Positions 1-8,514 are shown, counted from the first letter of the stretch. The stretch is 64,000 nt of DNA from Microvirga sp. (GCF_014699075.1 NZ_JACXAB010000001.1:372001-436000); one strand, 5' to 3'. Program-made: numbers and translations. The notes: generated by a model from the letters alone, not told the origin.

Positions 1-8
1 TGGTCACG

Positions 9-1043
9 TCATACCTCCCGGGCGGATGTTTTCGGCAGCGTCTCAGGGCTCTTGGCCGTGCGGCCGGCCACGCCCTTCCAGAGCACCCTCACCCGCTCGG
101 TCAGGCGCTCACGACCGGCGAGCACGATGATGACCAGGATAAGGCCGATCCAGAACTGCCAGTATTGCGGCGTCCAGGCCGAGATCACGTCCTGTAAAAC
201 CTTGAAGACGATGGCGCCGATGAGTCCGCCATACAGATAGCCGACGCCGCCGATCACCAGCACCAGCATCACGTCGGCGGAGCGATGGAAGGCGAGGACG
301 TCGAGCGACACGAACTGAGTGGTCTGGGCCAGCAACGCACCCGCTATACCGGCATAAGCCGCCGCAAGCGTATAAACCGCCACGAGGCGACGATTGACTG
401 GTATACCGACGGCGCGAGCCTTCAGAGGATTGTCGCGGATAGAACGCAGCGAGAGGCCATAGGGCGAGACCACGATCCTGCGTGCCAGGATGAAGAGCAG
501 GAAGGTCACGGTGAGGCTGTACCCGTAAGCCGTGGTGCCGAAGATGTCGAACTCGAACAAGCCGAGGATCGGGCCCATGGCGATTCCCTGGAGACCGTCC
601 GCGCCGCCCGTGAGCCAGGAGGCCTGGTTGGCGATCTCGCCGAGAACGAGCGCCACGCCCAGTGTTACCATCAGCTTGGTGAGGTCGGACCCACGCAGCA
701 CGAGGAAGCTTGTCACGAAACCCAATAGCGCTGCGGCGATGGCGGCGGCTCCCAATCCCAGCAAAGGGTCTGCGATACCATCTCTCGCCAGAATTCCAGC
801 CGTGTACGCTCCCAGCCCGAAGAAGGCTGCATGGCCGAGCGACACGATGCCGGCATAGCCCAGGATAAGATCGAGGGAGAGAGCGAACAGACCGATGATC
901 ACAATCTCGTTCAGGATCAGATGCCGCTCAGGCAAGAAGTACAGGGTCGCGGCTGCGATCAGCCAGAAGAGGATTTCGCCAATGCCCCATCGCCCTCTGC
1001 GGACCAAGGTGGCTCTGACGTGATCGGCGATGTTCGTCGACAT
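9..1043 (-). CDS. livM: Branched-chain amino acid-type ABC transporter permease, LivM family
   Basis: This is an inner-membrane permease subunit of a Liv/HAAT-type ABC importer. Several hydrophobic segments are visible, and the conserved LivM stretch around LGYAGIVSLGHAAFFGLGAY lies near residue 60. The reading frame is open from 1079, but ATG 1043 (MSTNIADHV) has an AGGA ribosome site and avoids overlap with livH, so I chose it. It lies 19 bases after livH in the van operon. One base past its stop, a GTG at position 7 preceded by GGGAGG probably starts the ATPase gene livG, which runs off the window. The neighbouring O-demethylase and ring-cleavage genes suggest an aromatic acid as substrate rather than an amino acid; that is inference. 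Confidence 0.9.
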   Translation of the reverse strand: MSTNIADHVRATLVRRGRWGIGEILFWLIAAATLYFLPERHLILNEIVIIGLFALSLDLILGYAGIVSLGHAAFFGLGAYTAGILARDGIADPLLGLGAAAIAAALLGFVTSFLVLRGSDLTKLMVTLGVALVLGEIANQASWLTGGADGLQGIAMGPILGLFEFDIFGTTAYGYSLTVTFLLFILARRIVVSPYGLSLRSIRDNPLKARAVGIPVNRRLVAVYTLAAAYAGIAGALLAQTTQFVSLDVLAFHRSADVMLVLVIGGVGYLYGGLIGAIVFKVLQDVISAWTPQYWQFWIGLILVIIVLAGRERLTERVRVLWKGVAGRTAKSPETLPKTSAREV

Positions 1044-1062
1044 GGGTTCAGGTCCTGTTGGA

Positions 1063-1917
1063 TCAGCGCGCACGTTCAAAAAGTCCCTGCGGGCGCAGAA
1101 CGAGAACGACGATCATCAGCGTGTAGATGACGAAGGCGCCGACGCTCGGCACATAGTACTTGCCCGCCACATCGGCGATGCCGAGCAGCAGCGAGGCCAG
1201 AAAGGGTCCGGTGATGCTGGTGGTGCCGCCAACAGTGACGACGATTAGGAAGTAGATCATGAACTTGAGCGGGAAGGTTGGATCGAGGCCGAGGATTTCT
1301 GCGCCGAGCGCACCGCCTAATCCCGCAAGACCGGAACCGAACGCGAAGGTCGTTGCGAAGATCAGGCTCACATTGATGCCGAGCCCGCGCGCAACCCGTG
1401 GGTCGTCCACCGCAGCCCTCAGCCGGCTGCCGAAGCGGGTCTTGGTCAAGATCAGCTGCAGGGCAACGACGAGCGCGCCACAGATAACGATGATGAAGCT
1501 GCGGTAGAGGCCAACCTGAACGCCCAGAATGTCGATGCGGCCCTGGAGCCATGTCGGCAACTGGATCAGTTGCTGCTGCGAGCCGAAGCTGTAGTCGACG
1601 GCGGCTACCGCCATGAAGACGAGGCCGATGGAGAACAGCACCTGATCGAGATGGCTGCGGGAGTAGAGGCGCTTGTAGAGCGTTCTCTCAAGCACCAGCC
1701 CAAGGATGGCCGGAACGATGAAGGCGAGCGGCAGGGTCGCCAGGAAGGGAACGCCGATCCGGTTCATCAGCACGGCCGTGACATAACCGCCCGCCATGGC
1801 GAAGGCGCCATGGGCGAGATTGACGAAATTCATCAGGCCGAGCGTGACGGCCAAGCCGCAGGCCAGCACGAACAGCAACATGCCGTAGGCAATGCCGTCG
1901 AAGAGAATGGTGAGCAC
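1063..1917 (-). CDS. livH: Branched-chain amino acid-type ABC transporter permease, LivH family
   Basis: This is the second inner-membrane permease of the same Liv-type importer, 284 residues and about eight hydrophobic helices. The LivH signature is near the N-terminus (LGLMNFVNLAHGAFAMAGGY, about residues 26-45). The start is GTG 1917, with a GGAG ribosome site about 7 bases upstream. It follows the binding-protein gene at 1984-3150 by 66 bases, and a strong hairpin stands in that gap, so the permeases are probably made at a lower level than the binding protein. It pairs with the LivM-type permease downstream. Confidence 0.9.
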   Translation of the reverse strand: MLTILFDGIAYGMLLFVLACGLAVTLGLMNFVNLAHGAFAMAGGYVTAVLMNRIGVPFLATLPLAFIVPAILGLVLERTLYKRLYSRSHLDQVLFSIGLVFMAVAAVDYSFGSQQQLIQLPTWLQGRIDILGVQVGLYRSFIIVICGALVVALQLILTKTRFGSRLRAAVDDPRVARGLGINVSLIFATTFAFGSGLAGLGGALGAEILGLDPTFPLKFMIYFLIVVTVGGTTSITGPFLASLLLGIADVAGKYYVPSVGAFVIYTLMIVVLVLRPQGLFERAR

Positions 1918-1942
1918 CGCGTTCTCCGGAAAAACTTGATCA

Positions 1943-1970
1943 GAAGCGCCACGCGTCAGCGTGGCGCTTC
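1943..1970 (-). terminator. Perfect 12-bp hairpin between binding protein and permease genes
   Basis: The stem is a perfect 12-base inverted repeat (GAAGCGCCACGC and its complement) around a 4-base loop. It directly follows the stop of the binding-protein gene at 1984. On the minus strand a short T run follows a few bases later. It probably acts as a partial terminator or an mRNA 3' stabiliser that lowers livHM expression relative to the binding protein. Confidence 0.7.
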
Positions 1971-1983
1971 CTAGTTGTTGTGA

Positions 1984-3150
1984 TCAGTTGGCCTTGGTGG
2001 CTTTAACCGGATCCTTGACGTTCGGGATCGTGGCAAACTCCACGTTGTAGAGCTCCCCGTCCCGACGCTCCACTTTCCGCACATAGATGTTCTGGATGAT
2101 GTCCCGGGTCTGCGGATCGATGGAGACAGGCCCGCGCGGGCTGGTCCAGCTCATGCCCTTCATGGCATCGATCAGCGCCTGCCCACCCTGGCCGTTCGTC
2201 TTCTTCAGGCCCTCGTAGATCAGGTGCATGCCGTCATAGCCGCCCACCGCCATGAAGTTGGGGCGCATGTTATTGTTGGCCTTCTTGAACGCCTCCACAA
2301 ACGCCTTGTTCTCAGGGCTGTCATGAGCCGTCGAGTAGTGCTGGGTGGTAATGGCGCCGAGAGCGACATCGCCCATGCCATTCAGAATGTCGTCATCGGT
2401 CACGTCACCAGGGCCGATCAGCTTCACGCCGCTCTTGTCGAGACCGCGTTCCACGAACTGCTTCATGAACTGTGCACCGATGCCGGACGGCACGAACACG
2501 AAGAGTGCGTCGGGCTTGGCATCAGCCACCTTCTGCAAGAAGGGCGAGAAGTCCGGGTTCGCCAGCGGCACGCGCAGGTTCTCCACCTGACCGCCTTTAC
2601 CTGTGAACGCGCCGGTGAACGCCTTTTCAGCATCGATGCCGGGGCCGTAGTCGGAGACCAGCGTCACGACTTTCTTGATGCCGTTCTGCGAAGCCCAATC
2701 CGCCATCGGCACGGTGGCCTGCGGCAGGGTGAAGCTCGTGCGAACGATGAATGGCGAGGCTTCCGTGGTCGTCGCCGTAGCAGCGGCCATGACAACGGCC
2801 GGCACCTTCGCCTGCGTGGCGAGCGGTGCGGGCGCAAGCGCCAGGGGCGTGAGGCCGAAGCCTGCCAGGACGCTGATCTTGTCGTTGACGATCAGCTCCT
2901 GCGCCAGGCGCTTGGTCACGTCCGCCACGCCGGTGTCGTCCTTCACGATCAGCTGGATCTTCTTGCCCGCCACCGTGTCGCCCTGCTGCTGCATGTACAG
3001 CTTGACCGCTGCCTCGATCTGTCGACCCGTCGAGGCGAACGGCCCCGTCATCGGCAGAATGAGCCCGATCTTCACCGTCTCCTGCGCCAGGGCCGCCCCG
3101 CTCAGGGCCAGCGTCAGGGCTACAGCACCTAGAAATGTCCGACGTCGCAT
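1984..3150 (-). CDS. Periplasmic ABC substrate-binding protein, LivK-like (copy 1)
   Basis: This 388-residue type I periplasmic binding protein has a signal peptide (MRRRTFLGAVALTLALSGAALAQ). The mature part opens with VKIGLILPMTGPFAS, the usual start of Peripla_BP_6 proteins. ATG 3150 is preceded by GGGAGAAGAGG and matches the start of the paralogue at 6230-7396, so the longer open frame to 3192 was not used. It lies 43 bases downstream of the GntR gene and upstream of livH in what looks like one van operon. The first ~105 and last ~125 residues are nearly identical to copy 2, while the centre has diverged. A role in uptake of a methoxylated or hydroxylated aromatic acid is inferred from context. 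Confidence 0.9.
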   Translation of the reverse strand: MRRRTFLGAVALTLALSGAALAQETVKIGLILPMTGPFASTGRQIEAAVKLYMQQQGDTVAGKKIQLIVKDDTGVADVTKRLAQELIVNDKISVLAGFGLTPLALAPAPLATQAKVPAVVMAAATATTTEASPFIVRTSFTLPQATVPMADWASQNGIKKVVTLVSDYGPGIDAEKAFTGAFTGKGGQVENLRVPLANPDFSPFLQKVADAKPDALFVFVPSGIGAQFMKQFVERGLDKSGVKLIGPGDVTDDDILNGMGDVALGAITTQHYSTAHDSPENKAFVEAFKKANNNMRPNFMAVGGYDGMHLIYEGLKKTNGQGGQALIDAMKGMSWTSPRGPVSIDPQTRDIIQNIYVRKVERRDGELYNVEFATIPNVKDPVKATKAN

Positions 3151-3193
3151 CCTCTTCTCCCTCTTTTCTTTATGGCGTATTCGCCTTTGCATA

Positions 3194-3955
3194 TCAGGCG
3201 CGGATGCGCCTCTTGATCAGCACCGAGCCTGGCACGAGGTCCATGTCCCTCTGGTTTGTCAGTGCACGTTCCAGGTTGCGGTGAGCAATACGGGCGTGCT
3301 CGCGCATAATGGCTTCGGCGCGGGCTCCCTCCCGCCGCTCGATAGCTGCGAGAACACAATGATGTTGGTCCTGGGCCACGCTGAGAATGTAATTCATCTC
3401 TGGTAAGCGCGACTGCACGGGCACCAGAGCACTCGGTGATGCGAACGGCAATGCGCTGACCCTCTCGAGCTGGCGGGCCAGGGCCTGACTGTCGGCCATG
3501 CCGATCAGAATCTCGTGGAACTGGGCATTCAACTCCACATAACGCAATAGATCGATGTCCCCCGTGTCGCGCCGCATGAGCTCGTCGATAGCCTCGAGGC
3601 AGTTGGCGGCGTTCCGGAGCTCCGTCCGGCTGACGCCGCGCTCGGCAGCCAGACGTGCGGCGAGGCCCTCAAGGGTTCCACGGATCTCGATGGCCTCGAA
3701 AACCTCCTTCTCCGAGAAGGTCTTGACGGAGAAGCCGCCAGACGGGATTGCCTCCAGCAGCCCCTCTTCCTCCAGCCGGATGAGTGCGGAGCGAACCGGC
3801 GTTCTCGAGACGCCCAGGCGCTCGACCATCTGCAACTCGGAAACCCGCTCGCCGGGGTTGAGCTCGCCTCGCAGGACGAGATCGCGCAGGGCAAGTTGCG
3901 CCCTCACGGTCTGCGTCACCGAGCGATCGCTGCCATTCTCCGCGGCCTTGGTCAT
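3194..3955 (-). CDS. GntR-family transcriptional regulator with FCD domain, VanR-like
   Basis: This is a cytoplasmic DNA-binding regulator. The N-terminal winged HTH of the GntR type includes LRGELNPGERVSELQMVERLGVSRTPVRSALIRL (split here as LNPGERVSELQMVERLGVSR then TPVRSALIRL). An all-helical FCD ligand domain follows from about residue 90. ATG 3955 has an AAGGAA site upstream; the frame continues to 3997 but would overlap vanB. It sits inside the vanA-vanB-binding protein-liv operon, so it probably controls that operon in response to the aromatic substrate. Two TGTATACA palindromes upstream of vanA are candidate operators. Confidence 0.88.
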   Translation of the reverse strand: MTKAAENGSDRSVTQTVRAQLALRDLVLRGELNPGERVSELQMVERLGVSRTPVRSALIRLEEEGLLEAIPSGGFSVKTFSEKEVFEAIEIRGTLEGLAARLAAERGVSRTELRNAANCLEAIDELMRRDTGDIDLLRYVELNAQFHEILIGMADSQALARQLERVSALPFASPSALVPVQSRLPEMNYILSVAQDQHHCVLAAIERREGARAEAIMREHARIAHRNLERALTNQRDMDLVPGSVLIKRRIRA

Positions 3956-3993
3956 GGTTCCGTCAATTCCTTTCCGCACGCAAGCTAGGCCGT

Positions 3994-4968
3994 TCACGCG
4001 GCTCTGTCAGCCGTGTCAATGGTGATATCCCCGCCGGCGACCCTGGACACGCAGGTGCAGAGCTTCCTGTTCTCGGCCTTCTCCTCGTCGCTGAAGAACA
4101 CGTCCCGATGATCGACCGTCCCGTTTGTCTCGATAATGTACAAGGCACAGAGGCCGCACTCGCCGCGCCGGCAGTCCGAGATCATCGCAACACCAGCCGT
4201 CTCCAAGGTCTCCAGCATGGTCTTGTTTGGCGGAACCTCAACCTCCATGCCGAGCCGTGGGATCTTCACCTTGAACGCTTCGGTGGCGAACCGGCCGCTG
4301 TTGCCGAACGTCTCGAAGCGCAGCTGATCCACAGGCCTGCCGCTCCGCTGCCAAGCCCGCTTGGCCGCCTCCAGCATCCCGATGGGACCGCAGACATAGA
4401 GCTCGCCGCCGGGTGCAAGACGGGCGATCTCGGAGTCGTGGTCCACACGGGCTCCTTCTTCGTCGAGGAACATCTGCAGCCGCTCGCCGACGTGTTCCCG
4501 CATCGCGTCAGCAAGGGCCATATCCTGGCGGCTCCGGCAGGCATAGAGCACACGGAATTTTGCGCCCGCATGCGCCAGGGCGAGGGCCATGGTGTAGATA
4601 GGCGTGATGCCGATGCCACCGGCGAGCAGGAGGTATTCCGGTCGGCCCAGGCTGAGATCGAAGTGATTGCCGGGTGTCGAGATGCTGAGCTGAGCGCCGG
4701 GCACGAGGCTCCACATATAGAGCGACCCACCACGGCTCTCAGGCAAGCGCTTCACCGCGATCCGGTAAAGTCCGTCGGTGCAGGGGCCAACGACCGAGTA
4801 GGAGCGGACATCCGCCCGCTCCCCGATCTGCACCCCCACATTGATATGGCTCCCGGGTGTCGGCGCAACGAACTCGCCCTCCGGCTCAATCTCGAAGAGC
4901 CGAATATCCGGGGTGAGGTCCCGCACCGAGCGCAAGACCCCTTTTCGCCATTCCACCTGTTTGCTCAT
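3994..4968 (-). CDS. vanB: Oxidoreductase of a two-component O-demethylase, VanB-like
   Basis: This 324-residue protein belongs to the phthalate dioxygenase reductase family. An N-terminal flavin-binding barrel contains RSYSVVG and a nucleotide-binding domain starts at about LLLAGGIGITPIYTMALAL. The C-terminal plant-type 2Fe-2S domain has ligands in DCRRGECGLCALY and a fourth Cys in RKLCTCVSR. It passes electrons from NAD(P)H to the Rieske oxygenase encoded 7 bases upstream. The pair resembles vanillate O-demethylase, which gives protocatechuate and formaldehyde. Syringate or 3-O-methylgallate are alternative substrates given the ring-cleavage genes nearby. Confidence 0.88.
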   Translation of the reverse strand: MSKQVEWRKGVLRSVRDLTPDIRLFEIEPEGEFVAPTPGSHINVGVQIGERADVRSYSVVGPCTDGLYRIAVKRLPESRGGSLYMWSLVPGAQLSISTPGNHFDLSLGRPEYLLLAGGIGITPIYTMALALAHAGAKFRVLYACRSRQDMALADAMREHVGERLQMFLDEEGARVDHDSEIARLAPGGELYVCGPIGMLEAAKRAWQRSGRPVDQLRFETFGNSGRFATEAFKVKIPRLGMEVEVPPNKTMLETLETAGVAMISDCRRGECGLCALYIIETNGTVDHRDVFFSDEEKAENRKLCTCVSRVAGGDITIDTADRAA

Positions 4969-4975
4969 GGCGAAC

Positions 4976-6058
4976 CTACTCGGCCGCCTCGCTCGGGATG
5001 TGAACCGGATGCCCGCCCTCTGCCTCGAGCATTGTGTCGATCAGCTTGCGGGCCCAGAGCGCCCCGGCATCGATGTTGAGGTTGTAGAAGGGCAGACGCG
5101 GGTTCTTGTCGATGGCCACCTGCTGGGCTTCGAGCACCACGTGGTCCTGATCGTAAACGCCCTTGCCCTCGTTCACATGGGCCTTGTTGATGTCCTTCGT
5201 GAGCTGCTCGTCGTCCGTGCGGAAGGTTCGCACGAAATTCCAGAAGTAGTGGCAGCTTCTGTCAGTTTCCGGGGTGATAGCTGCCAGAAATGCACCATTG
5301 ACGCCTTGCGAACGGTCGCCTTGCGGTGCGCCGGTTCCGGTCACGGCCACACCCACGTCACCAACCACCGTCGAAGGCGCCTGAAAATAGATGATTTGCC
5401 ACCGATCCACATGTTCGCCCGGCCTGTCGAGCTGCTTGGCCCAGAACGGCGGCGGCTCGATGTTGGTCATCCAGCGGGTCACGGTCGCCGTGCGATCCGT
5501 ATGGGTGACGTCGAAGGGCGCACTGGTGATCGCCTCGTCGCCGATGCTGCCCGCATGGACATAGGTCTCGTGCGTCAGGTCCATGAGGTTATCGATCACG
5601 AGACGGTAGTCGCATTTCAGGCTGTAGAAGGTACCACCTTCGCCGACCCATTCGGTGCCGTCATTCCAATGGAAATCTGGAATCTTGCTCGGATCGGCAA
5701 GCGCGGGATCACCAGGCCAGACCCAGACGAGACGGTGGCGTTCGGCGACCGGATAGGCGCGCACGCAGGCCGATGGATTGATGGTCTTTTGCGCGGGCAT
5801 GTAGGTGCAGCGTCCGGCAGCATTAAAAACGAGTCCGTGGTAGCCGCAAACCACCTCGTCACCCTTGAGATGGCCCATGGAGAGCGGCAGCAGCCGGTGC
5901 CAGCACGCATCCTCAAGAGCAGTCACCTGACCGTCCGACCGACGGTAGAGCACCATGTCCTTGTTGCAGATTGTCCGGGCCGCGAGCTCATGCTTGATTT
6001 CATGGCTCCAAGCCGCGGCATACCAGGCGTTCAACGGGAATGGGCGCGCTTCTGTCAT
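4976..6058 (-). CDS. vanA: Rieske aromatic O-demethylase oxygenase, VanA-like
   Basis: This is the terminal oxygenase of a Rieske non-haem iron O-demethylase, 360 residues. The Rieske site is CWH near residue 51 followed by CGYHG near residue 70. The mononuclear iron ligands sit in NLMDLTHETYVH near residues 185-196. The length and the N-terminus (PFPLNAWYAAAW) match VanA/LigM-independent demethylases of the vanillate type. ATG 6058 follows a GGAGGAAG ribosome site. It is the first gene of the operon vanA-vanB-GntR-binding protein-livHM, whose upstream region has two TGTATACA sites. The exact methoxyaromatic substrate cannot be read from the sequence. Confidence 0.88.
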   Translation of the reverse strand: MTEARPFPLNAWYAAAWSHEIKHELAARTICNKDMVLYRRSDGQVTALEDACWHRLLPLSMGHLKGDEVVCGYHGLVFNAAGRCTYMPAQKTINPSACVRAYPVAERHRLVWVWPGDPALADPSKIPDFHWNDGTEWVGEGGTFYSLKCDYRLVIDNLMDLTHETYVHAGSIGDEAITSAPFDVTHTDRTATVTRWMTNIEPPPFWAKQLDRPGEHVDRWQIIYFQAPSTVVGDVGVAVTGTGAPQGDRSQGVNGAFLAAITPETDRSCHYFWNFVRTFRTDDEQLTKDINKAHVNEGKGVYDQDHVVLEAQQVAIDKNPRLPFYNLNIDAGALWARKLIDTMLEAEGGHPVHIPSEAAE

Positions 6059-6081
6059 CGTCTTCCTCCGCGGATGCAGAA

Positions 6082-6089
6082 TGTATACA
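6082..6089. promoter_or_regulatory. Candidate GntR/FCD operator, proximal
   Basis: This is the perfect palindrome TGTATACA, 24 bases upstream of the vanA start. FCD-type GntR regulators commonly bind short palindromes with a TNGTNNNACNA-like core. The likely ligand is the GntR protein encoded in the same operon. Confidence 0.5.
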
Positions 6090-6176
6090 GATCCGATCGT
6101 GGGACAACTATACGAAGGGCTATTGTGGCGATTTTTAATTGCTGCACAGCAGCAAAATGCATTCGATTTGGGCTGC

Positions 6177-6184
6177 TGTATACA
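6177..6184. promoter_or_regulatory. Candidate GntR/FCD operator, distal
   Basis: This is a second exact TGTATACA, 95 bases from the first, near the distal edge of the vanA upstream region and just beside the terminator of the neighbouring binding-protein gene. Two identical octamers bracketing one promoter region suggest paired repressor sites or DNA looping. Confidence 0.5.
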
Positions 6185-6188
6185 TAGC

Positions 6189-6218
6189 AGGAAGCGCCGC
6201 TCTTCAGCAGCGCTTCCT
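6189..6218 (-). terminator. Hairpin terminator after binding protein copy 2
   Basis: A 13-base stem with one mismatch and a CTTC loop lies 11 bases past the stop of the gene at 6230-7396. It separates that gene from the vanA promoter region. The arm next to the gene shares CGCTTCCTAGTTGTTGTG with the corresponding spot after copy 1. Confidence 0.65.
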
Positions 6219-6229
6219 AGTTGTTGTGC

Positions 6230-7396
6230 TCAGTTGGCCTTGGCGGCTTTAACCGGATCCTTGACGTTCGGGATCGTGGCAAACTCCACGTTGTAGAGCT
6301 CCCCGTCCCGACGCTCCACTTTCCGCACATAGATGTTCTGGATGATGTCCCGGGTCTGCGGATCGATGGAGACGGGCCCGCGCGGGCTGGTCCAGCTCAT
6401 GCCCTTCATGGCATCGATCAGCGCCTGACCGCCCTGGCCATTGGTCTTCTTCAGGCCCTCGTAGATCAGGTGCATGCCGTCATAGCCGCCCACCGCCATG
6501 AAGTTGGGGCGCATGTTATTGTTGGCCTTCTTGAACGCCTCCACGAACGCCTTGTTCTCAGGGCTGTCATGCGCGACCGAGTAATGATGCGTGGTGATGG
6601 CGCCCAGCGCCACATCCCCAATGTTGTTGAGCAGATCGTCGTCCGTCACACTCCCTTCGGCGAGAAGACGAATACCGCTCTTGTCGAGACCGCGCTCCAC
6701 GAACTGCTTCATGAACTGTGCACCCACACCTGAGGGAACAAAGGCCAGGAGGGCATCGGGCTTGGCGTCGGCCACCTTCTGCAGAAAGGGTGAGAAGTCC
6801 GGGTTGGCCAGCGGCACCCGCAGGTTCTCAACCTGACCGCCGGCTTTAGTGAAGACTTCCGTGAACGACTTCTCCACGTCGATTCCAGGACCATAGTCAG
6901 AGACCAGCGTCGTCACCTTCTTAATGCCGTTCTTTGCAGCCCAATCGGCAAGGGGAACGGTCGCCTGCGCAGCCGTAAAGCTAGTTCGAACTACGAAGGG
7001 CGAAGCCTCTGTGATGGTCGAGGTCGCGGCCGCCATCACCACTGCTGGAACCTTGCCTTGTGTTGCTAATGGAGCTGACGCAAGAGCGAGCGGCGTGAGG
7101 CCGAAGCCTGCCAGGACGCTGATCTTGTCGTTGACGATCAGCTCCTGCGCCAGGCGCTTGGTCACGTCCGCCACGCCGGTGTCGTCCTTCACGATCAGCT
7201 GGATCTTCTTGCCCGCCACCGTGTCGCCCTGCTGCTGCATGTACAGCTTGACCGCTGCCTCGATCTGTCGACCCGTCGAGGCGAACGGCCCCGTCATCGG
7301 CAGAATGAGCCCGATCTTCACCGTCTCCTGCGCCAGGGCCGCCCCGCTCAGGGCCAGCGTCAGGGCTACAGCACCTAGAAATGTCCGACGTCGCAT
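6230..7396 (-). CDS. Periplasmic ABC substrate-binding protein, LivK-like (copy 2)
   Basis: This 388-residue paralogue of the protein at 1984-3150 has the same signal peptide and start (ATG 7396, GGGAGAAGAGG site). Residues 1 to about 105 are identical to copy 1 and the DNA is identical there, including 14 bases upstream of the ATG. The last ~125 residues differ by very few bases. The centre has many substitutions (for example TTHHYSVAHDS here versus TTQHYSTAHDS). No permease genes sit beside this copy, so it probably feeds the livHM system with a different ligand. It appears to be its own transcription unit, bounded by hairpins. Confidence 0.9.
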   Translation of the reverse strand: MRRRTFLGAVALTLALSGAALAQETVKIGLILPMTGPFASTGRQIEAAVKLYMQQQGDTVAGKKIQLIVKDDTGVADVTKRLAQELIVNDKISVLAGFGLTPLALASAPLATQGKVPAVVMAAATSTITEASPFVVRTSFTAAQATVPLADWAAKNGIKKVTTLVSDYGPGIDVEKSFTEVFTKAGGQVENLRVPLANPDFSPFLQKVADAKPDALLAFVPSGVGAQFMKQFVERGLDKSGIRLLAEGSVTDDDLLNNIGDVALGAITTHHYSVAHDSPENKAFVEAFKKANNNMRPNFMAVGGYDGMHLIYEGLKKTNGQGGQALIDAMKGMSWTSPRGPVSIDPQTRDIIQNIYVRKVERRDGELYNVEFATIPNVKDPVKAAKAN

Positions 7397-7471
7397 CCTC
7401 TTCTCCCTCTCTTCTTACTTCATCGGTCTTCCCAATGAGAAACTTGCGGCCTCTTACAGGAATATAAGGAA

Positions 7472-7492
7472 GGAGCGCCTCTCAGACGCTCC
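7472..7492 (-). terminator. Hairpin after the Bug-family gene
   Basis: A 9-base stem with one mismatch (GGAGCGCCT against AGACGCTCC) lies 5 bases past the stop of the gene at 7498. It is a candidate terminator separating that gene from the binding protein downstream. There is no long T run, so termination may be partial. Confidence 0.45.
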
Positions 7493-7497
7493 TCAAC

Positions 7498-8514
7498 TCA
7501 TTCAGGCTTGATCCCGGTACGCTTCACCAGATCGCCCCACCGCACCATTTCTGTGGCGATGTGTTTGCGGAACTCAGCCGGAGTATTGGTCCAGACCTCA
7601 GCGCCTTCCAGCGATAACCGCTCTGCGATTTCCGGTGCGGCCATCGCCGCTCTGATTTCGGTGTTCAGCCGATCCACCACTGCTTTCGGCGTGCCGGCCG
7701 GCACTAAGATGCCATACCACTGAGAAGCCTCGAAACCGGCATAGCCTGACTCGGCGACGGTCGGGACCGTGGGTGCTCCCTTGAGGCGCGAGAGGCCGGA
7801 GACCGCAAGTGCCCGCATCGTGCCCGCCTCGACATGCTGGAGCAGGTTGGGAGCGCCGGTGAAGGTGAGCTGCACACGTCCGCCAAGGAGATCCGTGACG
7901 GCAGGAGCCGTCCCCCGGTAGGGAACGTGGGTCATGGAGATGCCGGCACGATCAGCAAGCGCCACCATAGCGATGTGAGCCGCACTTCCAATGCCGCCTG
8001 ACGCGTAGTTCAGCTTGCCGGGGTTCTGCTTGGCGTACTCGACCAGCTCTTGAAGCGTCTTGGCCGGCACATCGGGGTGAACGACGAGCATGTTGTGTAC
8101 GTTCGCGATCCCGCTAACAGGCTCGAAGCTCTTCATCGAGTCATATTGCAGCTTCGGATAAAGCGCCGGATTGACTGCGAAAGTACCGATATGACCCATC
8201 ACTAGGGTATGACCATCGGCAGCCGCACGAGCTACAGAGGCCACGCCGACAGAGCCGCCCGCACCCGGACGGGACTCGACGATTACCGGATTCTTAAGAG
8301 ATGCCTCAAGCCTCTGCCCGAGCAGGCGAGCCAAGATGTCAGTCGACCCACCTGGCGTGAAGGGGACAACTAGAATGATGTTCTGGCTGGGATAAGTTTG
8401 TGCCGCAGCGCGCGTGGACAGTGTAGCGGCTGTCGTCCAGGCCGCTGCTCCCATCAGAACATAGCGGCGTGTCAGGTTGGGATCAACAGACTCTCCGGAC
8501 GTGCCGTTTGTCAT
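7498..8514 (-). CDS. Bug/TctC-family periplasmic substrate-binding protein
   Basis: This extracytoplasmic solute receptor of the tripartite tricarboxylate transporter type (Bug family) has a twin-arginine-like N-terminus (LTRRYVLMGAAAWTTAATLS). Family motifs follow, such as YPSQNIILVVPFTPGGSTDI and VESRPGAGGSVGVASVARA. ATG 8514 has a GGAGGAGAC site; a longer frame reaches 8565. No TctA/TctB membrane genes are in the window, so it is an orphan receptor. Its place beside ligAB suggests binding of an aromatic or dicarboxylic acid. Such orphan Bug proteins are common in some proteobacteria. Confidence 0.88.
   Translation of the reverse strand: MTNGTSGESVDPNLTRRYVLMGAAAWTTAATLSTRAAAQTYPSQNIILVVPFTPGGSTDILARLLGQRLEASLKNPVIVESRPGAGGSVGVASVARAAADGHTLVMGHIGTFAVNPALYPKLQYDSMKSFEPVSGIANVHNMLVVHPDVPAKTLQELVEYAKQNPGKLNYASGGIGSAAHIAMVALADRAGISMTHVPYRGTAPAVTDLLGGRVQLTFTGAPNLLQHVEAGTMRALAVSGLSRLKGAPTVPTVAESGYAGFEASQWYGILVPAGTPKAVVDRLNTEIRAAMAAPEIAERLSLEGAEVWTNTPAEFRKHIATEMVRWGDLVKRTGIKPE

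Noticed and set aside
1-7. Possible GTG start of livG at the left edge
   Set aside because: The ribosome site GGGAGG and position fit, but only two codons are inside the window, so it is mentioned under livM and not listed as a gene.
4841-6187. A long plus-strand open frame opposite vanA
   Set aside because: vanA has Rieske and iron motifs and a good ribosome site; the opposite frame reads through the vanA promoter region and shows no domain.
1964-7410. Direct repeats around vanAB-GntR, considered as a composite transposon
   Set aside because: The repeats are complete binding-protein genes without transposase genes or terminal inverted repeats.
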